DNA from: Ascaphus truei
Taxonomy: Eukaryota > Chordata > Amphibia > Anura > Ascaphidae
Direction of reading: 5' to 3'
Assembly (NCBI GenBank): GCA_036426205.1
Contig: CM071570.1
Coordinates: 146,346,166 to 146,410,165, forward strand
DNA: 64,000 nt
The first letter of the stretch is position 1; the number at the start of each line of letters is the position of its first letter. The position numbers and the translations under genes are program-made. This document shows, one piece after another, positions 11,738-22,668 of the stretch. The notes beneath the pieces are model-generated. The model did not search any database, had not been told where the DNA came from, and saw only the letters and a program-made list of their open reading frames with translations.

Positions 11738-12093
11738 CAGTAGAGGCAACTCTTATTCGAACAAAAACCAGTGGTAATTCCCCAAAAAACCCAGGAAACA
11801 CCCAGGTACATTCTGAATACATGCCTTAAACTTTCCTTAAACTAGCCCCAGCATTTCTGCATTGATTAATGGCCTATCAGATTAACAGCGGGGGTCCCTG
11901 GCAGTCCCATTCAAACTGAATTGGAATGCCAGGGATCCCTGCTGTGTTAATCCTATGGGTCGTTAGTCAATGCAGAAATGCCTTAAACGTGCCTCAAACT
12001 AGCCCAGAACATACCCAGCACATACCCAGCACATACCCAGAATGTAACCCGGCTAGTTTACGGCAAATGTTAGAATAAACGTTGCCTCTACTG
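11738..12093. mobile_element. TA-flanked inverted-repeat element (MITE)
   Basis: The ends are inverted copies of CAGTAGAGGCAAC, extending with mismatches to about 28 bp. They are flanked by TA at 11736-11737 and 12094-12095. The CAGT start and TA duplication are typical of Tc1/mariner-pogo non-autonomous elements. The 356-bp interior has no gene and contains a smaller foldback (AACAGCGGGGGTCCCTGG against CCAGGGATCCCTGCTGTGTT). A partial relative lies at 50027-50260. Confidence 0.85.
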
Positions 12094-12112
12094 TAGCATA
12101 GGCCCCTACTGC

Positions 12113-12360
12113 TGCGGCAGCTTTTAATCTAACGTTCGCCGGGAGCTGGCCGGGAGCGCCGCGGGTCTGCTCTCCGTTTAAAAACGGTTTTTCCAGCGTG
12201 GCGGCTGCTTCAATAGATAAGCGCTAATGGCGCTTACCATTGAAAGCGCCCGAGGCACGGGAAAACCGGCCGGTTCTCGGCCGAAGACTGCCGCGCGCCG
12301 CCCGCGCTATTTTTTAAATGCGGGGGCAGCCGCATTAGGTTTAGCCCGGTCGCCTCTGTA
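12113..12360 (+). mobile_element. GC-rich small DNA element, partial
   Basis: It starts TACTGCTGCGGCAGCTTTTA, then carries a GC-rich core (CAATAGATAAGCGCTAATGG ... GAAAGCGCCCGAGG ... GCCGCGCGCCGCCCGC). The core is homologous to the reverse complement of the element at 56470-56718. The right end is diverged. It begins only 18 bp after the preceding TA-flanked element. Confidence 0.65.
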
Positions 12361-12528
12361 TATATTTTTTACAAGATTGTGTAATCCAAGGCGGCATATT
12401 AAAATTGGTAATATTATGATCAATATATTTATTCAATATATTCATGTTACGTTATTTGCATAGAGAAGTTCCATTTTAGCATTCATTTTTTTTAAAGTTT
12501 CTACGTAAGACTTTACGCATAGGAATGT

Positions 12529-13109
12529 TGTAACAGGGGACTTATCCCTGTTCAGGTAATGTGCCTCTAATCCAGCAGTGTGGTGGTTAACTGCTGATAG
12601 TCAATTAACAAAACACCACCTGCCTGATTAGATGGCTTAGAAAGCCTGTCTTTTGAAACAGGAAGTGAGAACTCTTTAGCTGACACCTGAGCTGAACTTG
12701 GAGACACACTTGTCTTGAGCTCTACCAAAAGATAGCAGAGCTGCTTTCAAGACACATGGAAAACTTCTAAACCTGTATGCTGACCAACCATGGAGACAAG
12801 GGAGCTGAAGCAGGGACAGTTAAGATTTTCCCTCCAAACCACAAGGAACAGATAAGACTTTCAATCTTAAAAGACTGCTTATATCTGCTTATTGCATGCT
12901 ATGTGTTTGGGGTTGGGGGAATTGCTTAACTAATGGAGATGTGAACTAATTGCAAGGATTTCACTAGAAATACTCCCAAGTGTATGGAAGCTTTGTTCCC
13001 CCCTGTGTTTGGATAATTTCCTGATGAAAAAGAAAAGGCAAAATAAAGCCTATTATAATTTCACATTATAACGACTCCAATTGTGTACTTCTGTGAACGT
13101 CCGTCTACA
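12529..13109 (+). repeat. Solo LTR, family 1
   Basis: The segment runs from TGTAACAGGGGAC to GTCCGTCTACA. It matches both LTRs of the complete element at 43587-48468 along its length, including CACCACCTGCCTGATT, a GATAAGACTTTCAAT-type phrase and AATAAAGCC near 13041. The flanks AATGT (12524-12528) and AATCT (13110-13114) match at four of five bases, consistent with an ageing 5-bp duplication. No internal sequence is attached. Confidence 0.85.
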
Positions 13110-14238
13110 AATCTCTATAATAATTTTTCTATTAGGGTCCTTTTCCTATAAAGGTTTTCTGCTGTCTGTTTTATAAAGAGAGTAAATGTTCATTTACATT
13201 TTTATAATAATATATTTATATATTATAGTTTTATCGTTAATTGAGCTAATGAAATAGAGTAATACCAGCACTCCTATAGAGTTGGGTCTGGGTTAGGTGC
13301 ACTAAGGGAGGGTTCAATATGGAGTGGAACTGAAAATTTTGCTTCAGAGAGAGAGATAGAGGCAGGATATCATGGAGTCCCCAGGTTGCATGCACTCAAT
13401 AGCCCACATAGAGTATTGTAATGTTACTAGCAAAATAGTAGGTACATATAGTGAGCTGAGCTGTATAACGTATGAGTACCCCAATGGAATAAGTGTGGAT
13501 AGTTATGGTAGTATAAAAATATAGTTCGTGGAATGCATAGGGTCTTTTGATTCCTTGAGGACACCGTACCTGGAGCTCAGTGAGCAGACGTCCTACAGTC
13601 TCATAGTTCGAAGTACAGAGAGGTAATCGGGCCGCCATGTGCACAGAGGACCAGAGCTAGGATCAAGGTTGGACTGCGCCTCAAGTCACTCACTGTTTTC
13701 AAACAGCAGGGAAGTTTGTGTGTTTCCTTTCCCCCTTGTATTGTATGTGACCTATAGTAAAAATTTATTATACCATCTGCGTTTCTATATGTGTCCCTCT
13801 GTGCATGAGGTTTTACCACATACCAGAATTCTTTCAGCTCTATGATGACATGGAAGAAACTGCTGTAGAAGATCAGTGATGTATTTGGTCTGCATTTCTA
13901 ATTGCACAGTTTTGTTGTCACAACTTTGAATTCTCATATACCTAGACTTCGCCGCGGATACCTATCTGTTGCATCCAGACCAGGGTGTCCACTAGACTAG
14001 AAATCCTACTGTAGTGAATGTTGCAGGCTTTTTAAAGGAGTAATGAGCCTGCTGAGCAGGTTAATTAGGGCAGTCTGCTCTGAATTAACCTGCACAGTGC
14101 TGAGCTCAAGCTCTCCACACAGGTTTTTCTGCATAACTACATAAACAGGGAAGGTACCCTGTTACACAATAAAATACACATTCGGTGATGATCTGGTTAA
14201 CATTTCTTTTATATTATACACAATGTCTTTTTTGCACC
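13110..14238. other. Unassigned sequence
   Basis: I see no gene or repeat that I can name. Overlapping frames at 13396-13845 on both strands have no family resemblance. Confidence 0.4.
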
Positions 14239-16078
14239 TTTTTGCTGTTATTTATTTATTCATAAAATGTTTTACAAGGAAGTAATACATTGAGAGTTTC
14301 CTCTCATTTTAAGTATGTCCTGGGCACAGAGTTATGATGACAAATACATGGTTACATTAAATGAGCAGGGTTATACATGTAATAGGGTATGTCATTATGC
14401 CTATCTTTCCCCACCCTGTTGTGTACTACTAGCTGCAGGCTGTAAGGGTTTAATCTTGTGGGTTTGTCATCCCACCCATGGTACTCCATGATGGACAGGA
14501 GTAAGGTGGCGACTCATGGCCTGTGTAAGCCTATCAGGGATAGGTATAGACCATGAGCTTGCCCTTTCTATCCTAATTCTGGGACTACCAAATTTAGAGG
14601 GAGTCCTGTTCCTGCTCTGGAGGAGAGAGGAAGCAGTAGAGCCATCAGTCTTTGGACTGAGGAACATCTGATTTAGCCACAGATGCAAAGCACCATCCAG
14701 AGGTAAGGAGCCTCTGAGACCTTGCATTCGTTGTAAGAAGATCTGCAGTGGATGTTCCCCAATAAAGATCCGATTCATAATATACCTCTGTCTGAGTATC
14801 AGTCCTTGGGCAGAGGGAAAAAGAGTGCAATAGTGGGGACTGACCAACGAACACCCTGGAGCACACTACGGCTGGAGGCGCTAAGCACCATGAGAAGAGC
14901 TCGGGGAATAATCTAAGCCTGTCCTGATCTCCACTTCATCGCAGATTAGACTCAGCTCTCCTGACCCTAACAGGTATTTGCAACACACAATAGGTAGCAT
15001 AGGCTGTGTTTCTCCCACTGGAGGGTGTGGGGGAGGGGAAGAAAGTGCTACATACATTATATTTAAATACATTGCATGCACAGTAAGAGATAATGTTATT
15101 GGCATATGTAACAGTTACAGACCAGATTAAAATGAGAGACAGCTTTAGTTTTGAAAGAACTTAGACTAGTAGCGCCTGTGAGAGTCACCGGTAGGTTGTT
15201 CCAGTTGTGAGGTGCATGAAAAGAGAAGGAGGACCGGTCAGATACTTTGTAGAGCCTTGGGACCATGAACGTTTTTTTGGCGTCTGATCTCAGATGATAA
15301 GTGCTGCATGTGGTAGGGGTAAGGAGCTTGTTCAGGTAGACGGTAGCTTGCCCATAAAATATTTGAAGGCAAGACAGGAAAGATGCACTTTGTGCCCAGA
15401 CTCAAGTGATGGTCAATCTAGTTCTAGAATCACAGCATTTCGCAGTAATGTGTGTTGTAGTTGCATTGGAGGACAAAATGGCATTTAGAATTGTAGAGTG
15501 TCTCAAGTTTGCTAAGGTGGGTTTGGAGTGCTGTGCCATATACAATGTCCCCATAGTCTATTATTGGCATTGGCATCTGCAGTGCGATATGCTTTCTGAC
15601 CAGCAGACTTATGGATGATTTGTTTCTATAAAGTACACCTAGTTTGGCATAGGTTTTGGATGTCATGGTATCAATGCGCAACCCAAATATTAAATGGGAG
15701 TCAAACCATATGCCCAAGTATTTAAAACTAGTAACATGGGCAAAGGTGGTATTAGCATTGATTCTTATCGGTAGCGTATTCGTTGGAAGCTTTAAAAATT
15801 TAGTCTTGGTCCCAAATACCCTTGTTACAGTCTTGTCAGTGTTTCAAAACAGTTTAATGTGGGAAATCCAATTTTCAAGTCTCAAAAAGTCAGATTGAAG
15901 TATGTGTTCAAGGTCGCAGAGGCTAGGGCTGTGCGCATATAAGATTGTGTCATCTGCATACATGTGTATTGAAACTCCCTTACAAGCTGTAGGAAGATCA
16001 TTGATAAACACTGAGAAGAATAGGGACCCCAGAACAGAGCCTTGCGGGCTACCATAGGTGTCCTTCTTTGTTTTACAC
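14239..16078 (-). pseudogene. Jockey/L2-type LINE reverse transcriptase, 3' part (split by an LTR)
   Basis: The minus strand encodes the RT palm in order: GSPQGSVLG (about 16053-16026), FINDLP, then MYADD (15963-15949). The frame continues through a KYLGIWFDSHL phrase and TYAKLGVLYRNKSSIS to about 15430. These are the template-grip and catalytic YADD motifs of non-LTR retrotransposons. A TGA interrupts the frame after HIKLF. The 3' end near 14239 carries an AATAAATAAATAACAG tail. The element is 5' truncated, and its 3' UTR was later split by the LTR at 14378-15052. The clade is inferred. Confidence 0.8.
14378..15052 (+). repeat. Solo LTR, family 2 (TACA target duplication), inside a LINE
   Basis: The LTR runs TGTAATAGGG...GTGCTACA with TACA at 14374-14377 and 15053-15056. 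LINE sequence flanks both sides, so the LTR inserted into an existing LINE. It includes AATAAAGATCC near 14761. A TGGAGGCGCT copy at 14873-14882 lies about 170 bp before the LTR end. It is homologous to 1144-1697. Confidence 0.85.
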
Positions 16079-17382
16079 CCTTCTGATTCCCTGAAGGACT
16101 AGCTCAGAATCTGTTGCTTTCTATAAAATGTAATGTAGACAAAACCCTGTCAGCTGCCCCATTCAAGACTCAACTAAAACTGCCCATATGCTGTAGTTAC
16201 AGCAATTGCTGCTCCCCTTTTCAAAAGCAAAAGGGTCCATCTATATACTCTATCAGCTGGGGTTTAATAGATTGCTGGTGATGGACCAACGTTCATCCAT
16301 CTTAAGATACTCTCCAAAAAGGGCAGTGTGTGATTCTGATCTCTGCCTAAACAATACGTTAAAAAATATACACAGTATATATAGGAATTAAATTAGTGGT
16401 GCAAGCGCAATTACAGTGTGGGTCAGGGAATTGAAAAATCTAGTAAAATACAGTTACCAGTCAGAGGTGGTCCATGTGTAACCACAGCTGCGAATGGTAC
16501 ACCCTCCTGGTGAACATGTATCCAGGGAAGGGGTGGGGGTGGTGCACCGACAGCATCTCCGCGAGTGACACCGGTAACTTTTCATTTCTGTGTTTTAGTT
16601 TTAGAACACACCCACTGACTGTATGTGTGTCAAGTGGTGGCTCTAGTGCTTGTCAGCAATTAATCAGCATGGTTTACAGAACTCATCGTTTTAATCACAC
16701 AGCAAGCAAGTTTGTCTTACAATGTTGACTTAGGTATGATGATGTTAGTGCAAACAAAGGAAATAAGAGTTATTTGTACTCAGCATTTTTATGTTCTAAA
16801 TAACCTCACACCTTACGCATAAGCACCTCTCACCCCTGTTCTGCCATTTCTTTGTCCCAATACTCCAAACAAACAGACAGTGGTACACTGTAGTTGAATC
16901 AGAAATATCTATTGAGATAGGTGAGATTGTACAGTGCAGTTTCATTAGGTACACGGTAAATATATTTCAATAGTTCCGCGTCCACAGAAACACTAGAAGG
17001 TTAAACATAAAATAATTAACACATGCAATTTATCCCCCCCATATGCCTGGATATGATTCCATACCGATTGCAATATTGTTACAGTGACGTTTCATGGCCC
17101 ATGTCACATTGCACTGCGGAACCTTCCAGAATACTGCATAATGTATACGTTTTGCACATTACATTTTTTTTTAACTTAATATACAATATGAAGAAGGGTA
17201 CAGTACTTGTTCACAGAAAGGGAAGGTTACAAAAAAATACAATAGCTACATGCATATAGTTTCATAAAATAAAATAATAAAAGGTTACTACCTATTAGAC
17301 TCCTCAAGAGGTCGTAAGATTGAAATGAGAACTCCCGTGTTATTTGCATAATACCTATTTATGTTGAATTATAGTTACTGTA
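16079..17382. other. Unassigned AT-rich sequence
   Basis: I see no coding or RNA gene and no repeat shared with the rest of the window that I can name. Confidence 0.4.
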
Positions 17383-18154
17383 TGTAACAGTGTTTCCCCC
17401 ACCCTATGGGAGATTCTGCCATTACTAGTCGTGTGGTGCATGATACCTGCTGGTAACAGGAGGGCTGAGTCGTCTGCCGGTGGTAGTGGGGTCACAGGAC
17501 TAGTCTTCTGGGGTTCATACCCTACATATCTTTAGCAGTGCAGTGCCTCCATCAGCTGTAGGCTCCAGGGAACTGAGGCTGATCTCCCATGGTAGAACCG
17601 ACACACCGGGCAGGAGCTATAACAACAGGAATAGTTTATTGTCTGTACACCAACAGCAGTACATGCCAATCTTCTCCCAATGCAGTCCCACTCTCAGCTA
17701 CCCACTGAAGGATGGTCCCTGGACCTTCACTATAGGCCAAGGGCACCCTCAGCAGTCCCAGCTCTTCCCTGCCCCTCTGGCAGAGGTATGGTCCACACTC
17801 ACTATCCCCCAAAGGGAAGAGGACCAGAGAAGGCCCAATAGTTAGACTCTTGGCTGTGTGACCTGCCTCTCTGAAGGGGGTAGAGGCACTGCTAAATTTG
17901 GGGTGGCACTGCCCTTAAGTACAGCTAGGAAGAGGGCATTAGGCCTGTCCCATTGTTGGACATGCTCAGGCTTGATGTCGCCACCTCCCTGTCACTCAAG
18001 TGCAACACCAATGAGTGGGGAAAATCCATATTGACTACTGGCAGGCCTTCTTTACTAGGGCTTACTGCCAGGAGTAGGGCAGGTTTGTAGCCATAGATGG
18101 CATGGCTATATCCTCCCTCTTGTGGAATCCCAATGACCCAGATAGGGCCTTACA
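17383..18154 (-). repeat. 3' LTR of a family-2 element (minus strand)
   Basis: On the minus strand the LTR starts TGTAAGGCCC at 18154 and ends AAACACTGTTACA at 17383 (772 bp). It contains ACAATAAACTATTCC (polyadenylation-type AATAAA, about 17625-17640). An internal TGGAGGCACTG lies at 17541-17551, immediately after an older-looking terminus GGAGCCTACA (17557). Its last ~150 bp match the partial 5' LTR at 21281-21429, so the two bracket one element. Confidence 0.8.
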
Positions 18155-18510
18155 TTTTCGGGTACCATCCTTAAAGGTAACCTGAACATAAAAGAAAAAC
18201 ATGTCACATAATGATTATCACATTTTATTTGCATGATAATATTTTCTGTGACAGCAATACATTACAGCTTTATTTGAATATAACCATCAAATGGCTGCTT
18301 GGAAGAAAGCATGGGTCCCTCCCAACATGGAGAACCTCATCAGTAATAGTGCTCTGGGTCTGGTTTACGTACTAGAGCTCCTGAATCATCAGGCACCTCT
18401 TAGGGTGCAGTTCAGACATGCACTCCACCCGGTCCATGTATACTGACCTCCCCACTTTCCAGACCCCCACTAAATAGGCTACCCTTTCCTCCACATTATG
18501 AAAGGTGCTC

Positions 18511-19032
18511 CTACTGTGTTCTATAACAGACACTGTTAGGGCCTATCAGCCACCTCTCCCGATTCTCGTCAATCTCCCTCATCAACGGTTCCGTGACATA
18601 GGGATACTCAGACCTGTGCGAATGTTGATACTTTTGTACTACAAGGCGCTCAGCTCGACTGACTTTAGTTAACCTGCGTCCTTCAGTCCGGCCTGGCTGA
18701 ACCCAGAACAACAGTTCCTAAACCAGGGGTCCGTAATCATCTAAGGTAACTCCCTTGGGCTGCACTATGCCCAACCTTATCTCTTGCTCTCTGCGTCCCA
18801 TGGTCTCTGCGGCCTCCTCAGGGCTGAACTTTCCTACCGCCCACCAATGATCTACATTATGTCCTCTGTTTCTAACAGAAAATGGGTGCGGTCCATGTAT
18901 GGCACAAACCCTTGAATCTGAGGGGCCCACCAGGGAAGTGTTGGAGCTGGCTTTGCTGAGGTAGACCCAGCACAAGAGGTGGCGGTGGGAAACCCAGACG
19001 TGCCTGACACTACGGACATTGTATACTGACAA
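18511..19032 (-). pseudogene. C-terminal part of the family-2 element protein
   Basis: From about 18890 down to 18511 a minus-strand frame reads DHWWAVGKFSPEEAAETMGR, then REQEIRLGIVQPKGVTLDDY and GPLV. After one TAG it continues with GRTEGRRLTKVSRAERLVVQ and EPLMREIDENRERW. The charged helical composition looks coding and differs from the antisense shadow. The frame differs from that of the upstream piece at 19215-20285, so at least one frameshift separates them. I do not recognise a family, and it is not RT or integrase. Confidence 0.5.
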
Positions 19033-19214
19033 ACCCTACTGGTCACACTGCACATATCCTCGTCATCACTGTCATATTTCCCATCCTCAAAGTCCCAATC
19101 CCAGTAGTCCTGTGAAGACATAGACAACTTAAGAAAGCCCCATGCCCCCCGTCTGGGGTTCTTTGAACAATAAGGTCAGGATAGTATCCAGGAGGTGGTA
19201 CTGGGTGGCGGGGC

Positions 19215-20285
19215 TCAGGTAACAAAGTCTTGGTCAGAGTCTTGTATCTGTCCCCTTCCTGTACCAGACACTAGTGCGATACTGACAATATATGGTTCTA
19301 CCACAGGTTTGAGTGCAGGTTTGTGAGCCATTATATAGTCCTTATAATGGTTCAGAAAAGTGGGAGTAGGGACTTCAGGCCACACCGGAGGCATAGTTTT
19401 CTTACGTGCTAGGCGCTCCCTTAATGACTGCATAAAGGCAGTTCCTTTTAATGAAGGGGTAGCAGTACTCACCGGAGCAGGAATAAAAGTCTTCTCATCT
19501 GCCCCAGCGGTCGCTAGTAATATGACGCCATCTTTGGCAGGTCTCGCGGGGTCCTGGTACAGCTCCAGATCCCGCACCATGTCAAAATCCGGTCGTTGCA
19601 CGGGTGTGGCATTGTCGTCATCCACATGGACATCGGCACCGGAAGGTACCTCCATCGACACCATAGAATCCCTGGATAGGCCGCTGAGCACCTCCAAGTT
19701 TGGCAGGCTCATCCGCCTCTCAGGTCTCACGGTGGCGGTCACCAGGACAGGGCTCCTCCATCTCTCAGAGCCACTGGGACTGGTCTATTCCTCCACAGCT
19801 TCAGTCAGCATATTCGACAGTGGTCGAAACACCACAGAAGACTGTCTGCTAATGGATGGGAGGATGGTAGGGACACCTCCACGGAGGAAAGACACCGGAT
19901 CATCAGCAGCAATCAGCAGAGCCTTTCCCGGCCTCGGCGCCTCTAAGAACAATGGTGTCTCATCACCACAGGCAGTCCTCTTACCCGGTTGCTCATTGGC
20001 TGGTTCCAGCTCCCGGACCATCTCTGATTCCTCTGTGGGAACCGGGTTCAGAACTGTTTCAGCCTGCTCTGTAGTCATCGGTGTACTTGTATCCCCTGGA
20101 TCCTCTTCTGCGGCACACAGGCTCTCAGAGGCCTCCATAGTTGAGGCAGACATGGTTTTAGCAGCAGGGCCGACCACCCAGGTATTGGGGTTTCCCGCCT
20201 CTTTGTCTGTGAATTCCATAGGCTGCAGCAGTGTGGGCTTCAGGAAACGTACTCCGCAGTGGACACATCGGGCTCCCCAGACCAA
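19215..20285 (-). pseudogene. N-terminal part of the family-2 element protein (acidic, CxxC)
   Basis: A minus-strand frame opens at 20285 with MVWGARCVHCGVRFLKPTLL, which contains a CxxC pair near residues 7-10. It then runs through a low-complexity stretch rich in Glu, Pro, Thr and Ser. A single TAG near 19785 interrupts it; the same frame continues to about 19215, for a total of ~355 codons. A further same-frame acidic piece (YDSDDEDMCSV) occurs near 19060. I cannot name the family. A gag-like or accessory role is inference from its position between primer site and 3' LTR. The plus-strand frame at 19360-20325 is its antisense shadow. Confidence 0.55.
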
Positions 20286-21259
20286 GTCCCACCTGGAAAG
20301 TCACACTAGGGACAGAGGCTTCTGATGTACTTCTTCCCTTACATCGTCACTTACATGAGCCCTCCTGATAGCTGATAGTGGATAAAGTCCATATCGCCAG
20401 ACATAGTCAGAGTTTCTTGTAAGCACGTGCACAAGAGAAATGGTAGTTTCCCTCCTGTCGCTTGCCAGGCTCCGAAGAACTTATGGTGCGGATCGCCACA
20501 TCCAGTACCTCCCTTTTCTTCAGCCATCGTTGAGCATTGGTTGTCATAGTGCCTCCTCCCTCTGGTGGAGATTAGAGGAAGGGCACCCGGCAACGGGGAC
20601 AGGGAGTGACTGACTCCTGGCTGAGCCAATCAAGACTCTTGGGTGGGGTCCTGGCTTTCTCACCAGACCCTTGCAGTACTTTGCAAAAGGCATGCAGCTT
20701 CTCGGCAAACCTCCTACGCAGTTCCCATTCTCGGCAGGAACCACCATTTTAGATGATGTGACTCATGTGGTGCATTCCCGGACATGGGAACCTCCAGTTT
20801 GAGCACTGTCCGTTCTCTGACCCCACAGGAGCCATGATTCCGGCAGGAATCCTTTCCTTTTGGCTGTATAGCACATGTTTGCCGTCTACAGAGAGTAAGT
20901 TAAACCCCAGGCTAGCAAAGCTCCATCTTGATACGCTGCACACGATCACAGTCCATTACCTTACACCGCCCTGTTAGGCTGCCGGCATCACGGACCCTCT
21001 CCAGAGGTCTCTGTGACACATTAAAGAGAACCCCATTTAGGCATCCCAACCACCCACCTCAGGGCAACTAAGAACAGCAATAGCCCTTGTGTCTCCAGAC
21101 CATTCACCCGATAGGGCAGTCTAAAGCATAGTTTCGTGATTGGGGAAAGGCGTTCCCATTGACGCTACACGTAGCCTCCCTCCATCAGTTTCAGTACTTG
21201 CTCTGAAAGCATACCTTGTTACTTCCAGCCTTGTTTCGCTGAAAGCCTGTACTGTTACA

Positions 21260-21280
21260 TATCTTAGCAGTGCCTCCAAA
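21260..21280 (-). other. Putative primer-binding site of the family-2 element
   Basis: The minus strand reads TTTGGAGGCACTGCTAAGAT directly after the LTR end at 21281. The corresponding site at 4361-4341 reads TTTGGAGGCGCTGCTGAGAT. A TGG two bases after the LTR is normal for a tRNA primer site. I could not assign the tRNA from memory. Confidence 0.55.
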
Positions 21281-21429
21281 TGTAATGGTGTTTCACCCAC
21301 CCTCTGGGAGATTCTGCATTACTGGCCATGCATGATACCTGCTGGTAACAGGAGGGCTGAGTCGTCCGCCGATGGTTGTGGGGACACAGGGACTAGGTTT
21401 CTGGGGTTCATACCCAACATATCTTTAAA
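21281..21429 (-). repeat. Partial 5' LTR of the family-2 element
   Basis: About 149 bp align with the end of the 3' LTR at 17383-17530. Shared features are the GATACCTGCTGGTAACAGGA phrase, the GGGTTCATACCC phrase and a stop in similarity after CATATCTTTA. The remaining 5' LTR is missing. Confidence 0.75.
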
Positions 21430-22201
21430 TATGTAACTGAAACCGCAATCACCAATTGTGTATCAATGAAATGGAAATATATGACTGGTGCTCAAAGGGT
21501 TAATATATGATATTAACAGTGTTGATCAAAAAACGAATTTTGATCAGAAAGGCAACCTTCTATAAACAGCACTCTAATCATATGTGATATATTGATGGAC
21601 ATAAAGAATTGTCCTGCAAAATTGCTTCGTCAGCAAGTAAGTACTGTCAGAATCACCGCAGAAATCAAAAACAATAAAATTTTATTACGTCTAAATTTAC
21701 CTTAAAAACACAGATGCAGTATTAAAAATCCCCATATTGATGTGGCTGATATGAATAGTAAGGTAAGTATTAGGTCAAACTATTTAACTAGTAATATCCA
21801 AACATACAGAAATATAAGTATACAATGAAAAGCTACAGAGATAGGCTAATAATGAATCAGAGAGAGCTGCCCATGTCTATGTAGGTTGGAGTGGATATAT
21901 TAATACAGCAGACAAAGTAGAACTCTGTAAAAACCAGATGCTGCCTTGAAACCCCTTAGAAAAGGGTGTTTCTCGCCTTTAATTGACTCCCGTGTATATG
22001 TCAATTGAGAAACAATACTACGCATCTAGGTTGATAATGGGACATTATATATACTCAGTTGTATTGGAGAGTATTGTATAGTATAACAGAGTCTGCTTAG
22101 TAACCATAAACATGTAGCAGTAAAGTGGTTATATTCACATATATAAACAGAAAATTCAATATACCTTTAAGGTTGGTGGTGTGTATTAATCACTGGCAGT
22201 A
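21430..22201. other. Unassigned AT-rich sequence
   Basis: No gene is seen. A GCTTCGTCAGCAAG phrase near 21625 resembles Penelope-type terminal motifs only weakly. Confidence 0.35.
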
Positions 22202-22668
22202 TATGTTAATACTGGTTCTCAAAGGACACAGCCGTGATATACACACCATCGGGGTATATACACCATCTCTACTTAGCTCAGTAAGTGTATAGCATAGGTA
22301 ATATGATGTCTAGGCAGTGAATTAATCTAGCCTACTATGCCATAAATGCATTCAATGTTTGCAGCGATTAGCATATGGTAGTGCATTGATTCAAAAGTGC
22401 CGCTACACGATACAAGCCTGCTCGTCTGCTGAGGTCTGGATGCTGCCACTAGATGTGATGTCACTGCCGTGACGCCCTACGTTCCCCGACGTACGTTTCA
22501 CGTTTTACACAGCTATCCCTCCTCCCCCTGATGAAGCGTGTACATTTATTCACTGCCTAGACATCATATTACCTATGCTATACACTTACTGAGCTAAGTA
22601 GAGATGGTGTATATACCCCGATGGTGTGTATATCACGGCTGTGTCTTTTGAGAACCAGTATTAACATA
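22202..22668. repeat. Long inverted repeat (~122-bp arms)
   Basis: Arm 22202-22323 (TATGTTAATACTGGTTCTCA...AGGCAGTGAATTA) is nearly the perfect reverse complement of 22547-22668. The ~223-bp centre contains CCCTGATGAAGCGTG on the plus strand (about 22527-22541) and a GTGAAACGTACG phrase on the minus strand. This resembles a rearranged Penelope-type terminus. Confidence 0.85.

Larger units (their letters stand above)
17383..21429 (-). mobile_element. Family-2 LTR retroelement with non-pol internal region
   Basis: The minus-strand order is: truncated 5' LTR (21429-21281), primer-site-like TTTGGAGGCACTGCTAAG (from 21280), a leader of about 1 kb, a broken reading frame (20285-18511), then the 3' LTR. 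I find no protease, reverse transcriptase, RNase H or integrase motif on either strand of the interior. This suggests a non-autonomous element that depends on another element's enzymes. The left LTR is cut at 21429, so no target duplication can be tested. Confidence 0.7.

Noticed and set aside
19360..20325. Longest plus-strand open frame around 20 kb (321 codons)
   Set aside because: It is antisense to the minus-strand family-2 element frame, which has the right orientation relative to its LTRs and primer site; the plus frame is Ser-rich with no motif.
17383..21429. Family-2 element as an endogenous retrovirus with env
   Set aside because: No RT, integrase, signal peptide or transmembrane envelope pattern is visible in the interior; only LTR structure and an unfamiliar protein can be supported.
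22202..22668. A functional hammerhead at the CCCTGATGAAGCGTG site
   Set aside because: The matching GAAA box is on the opposite strand, so no single RNA carries both halves.
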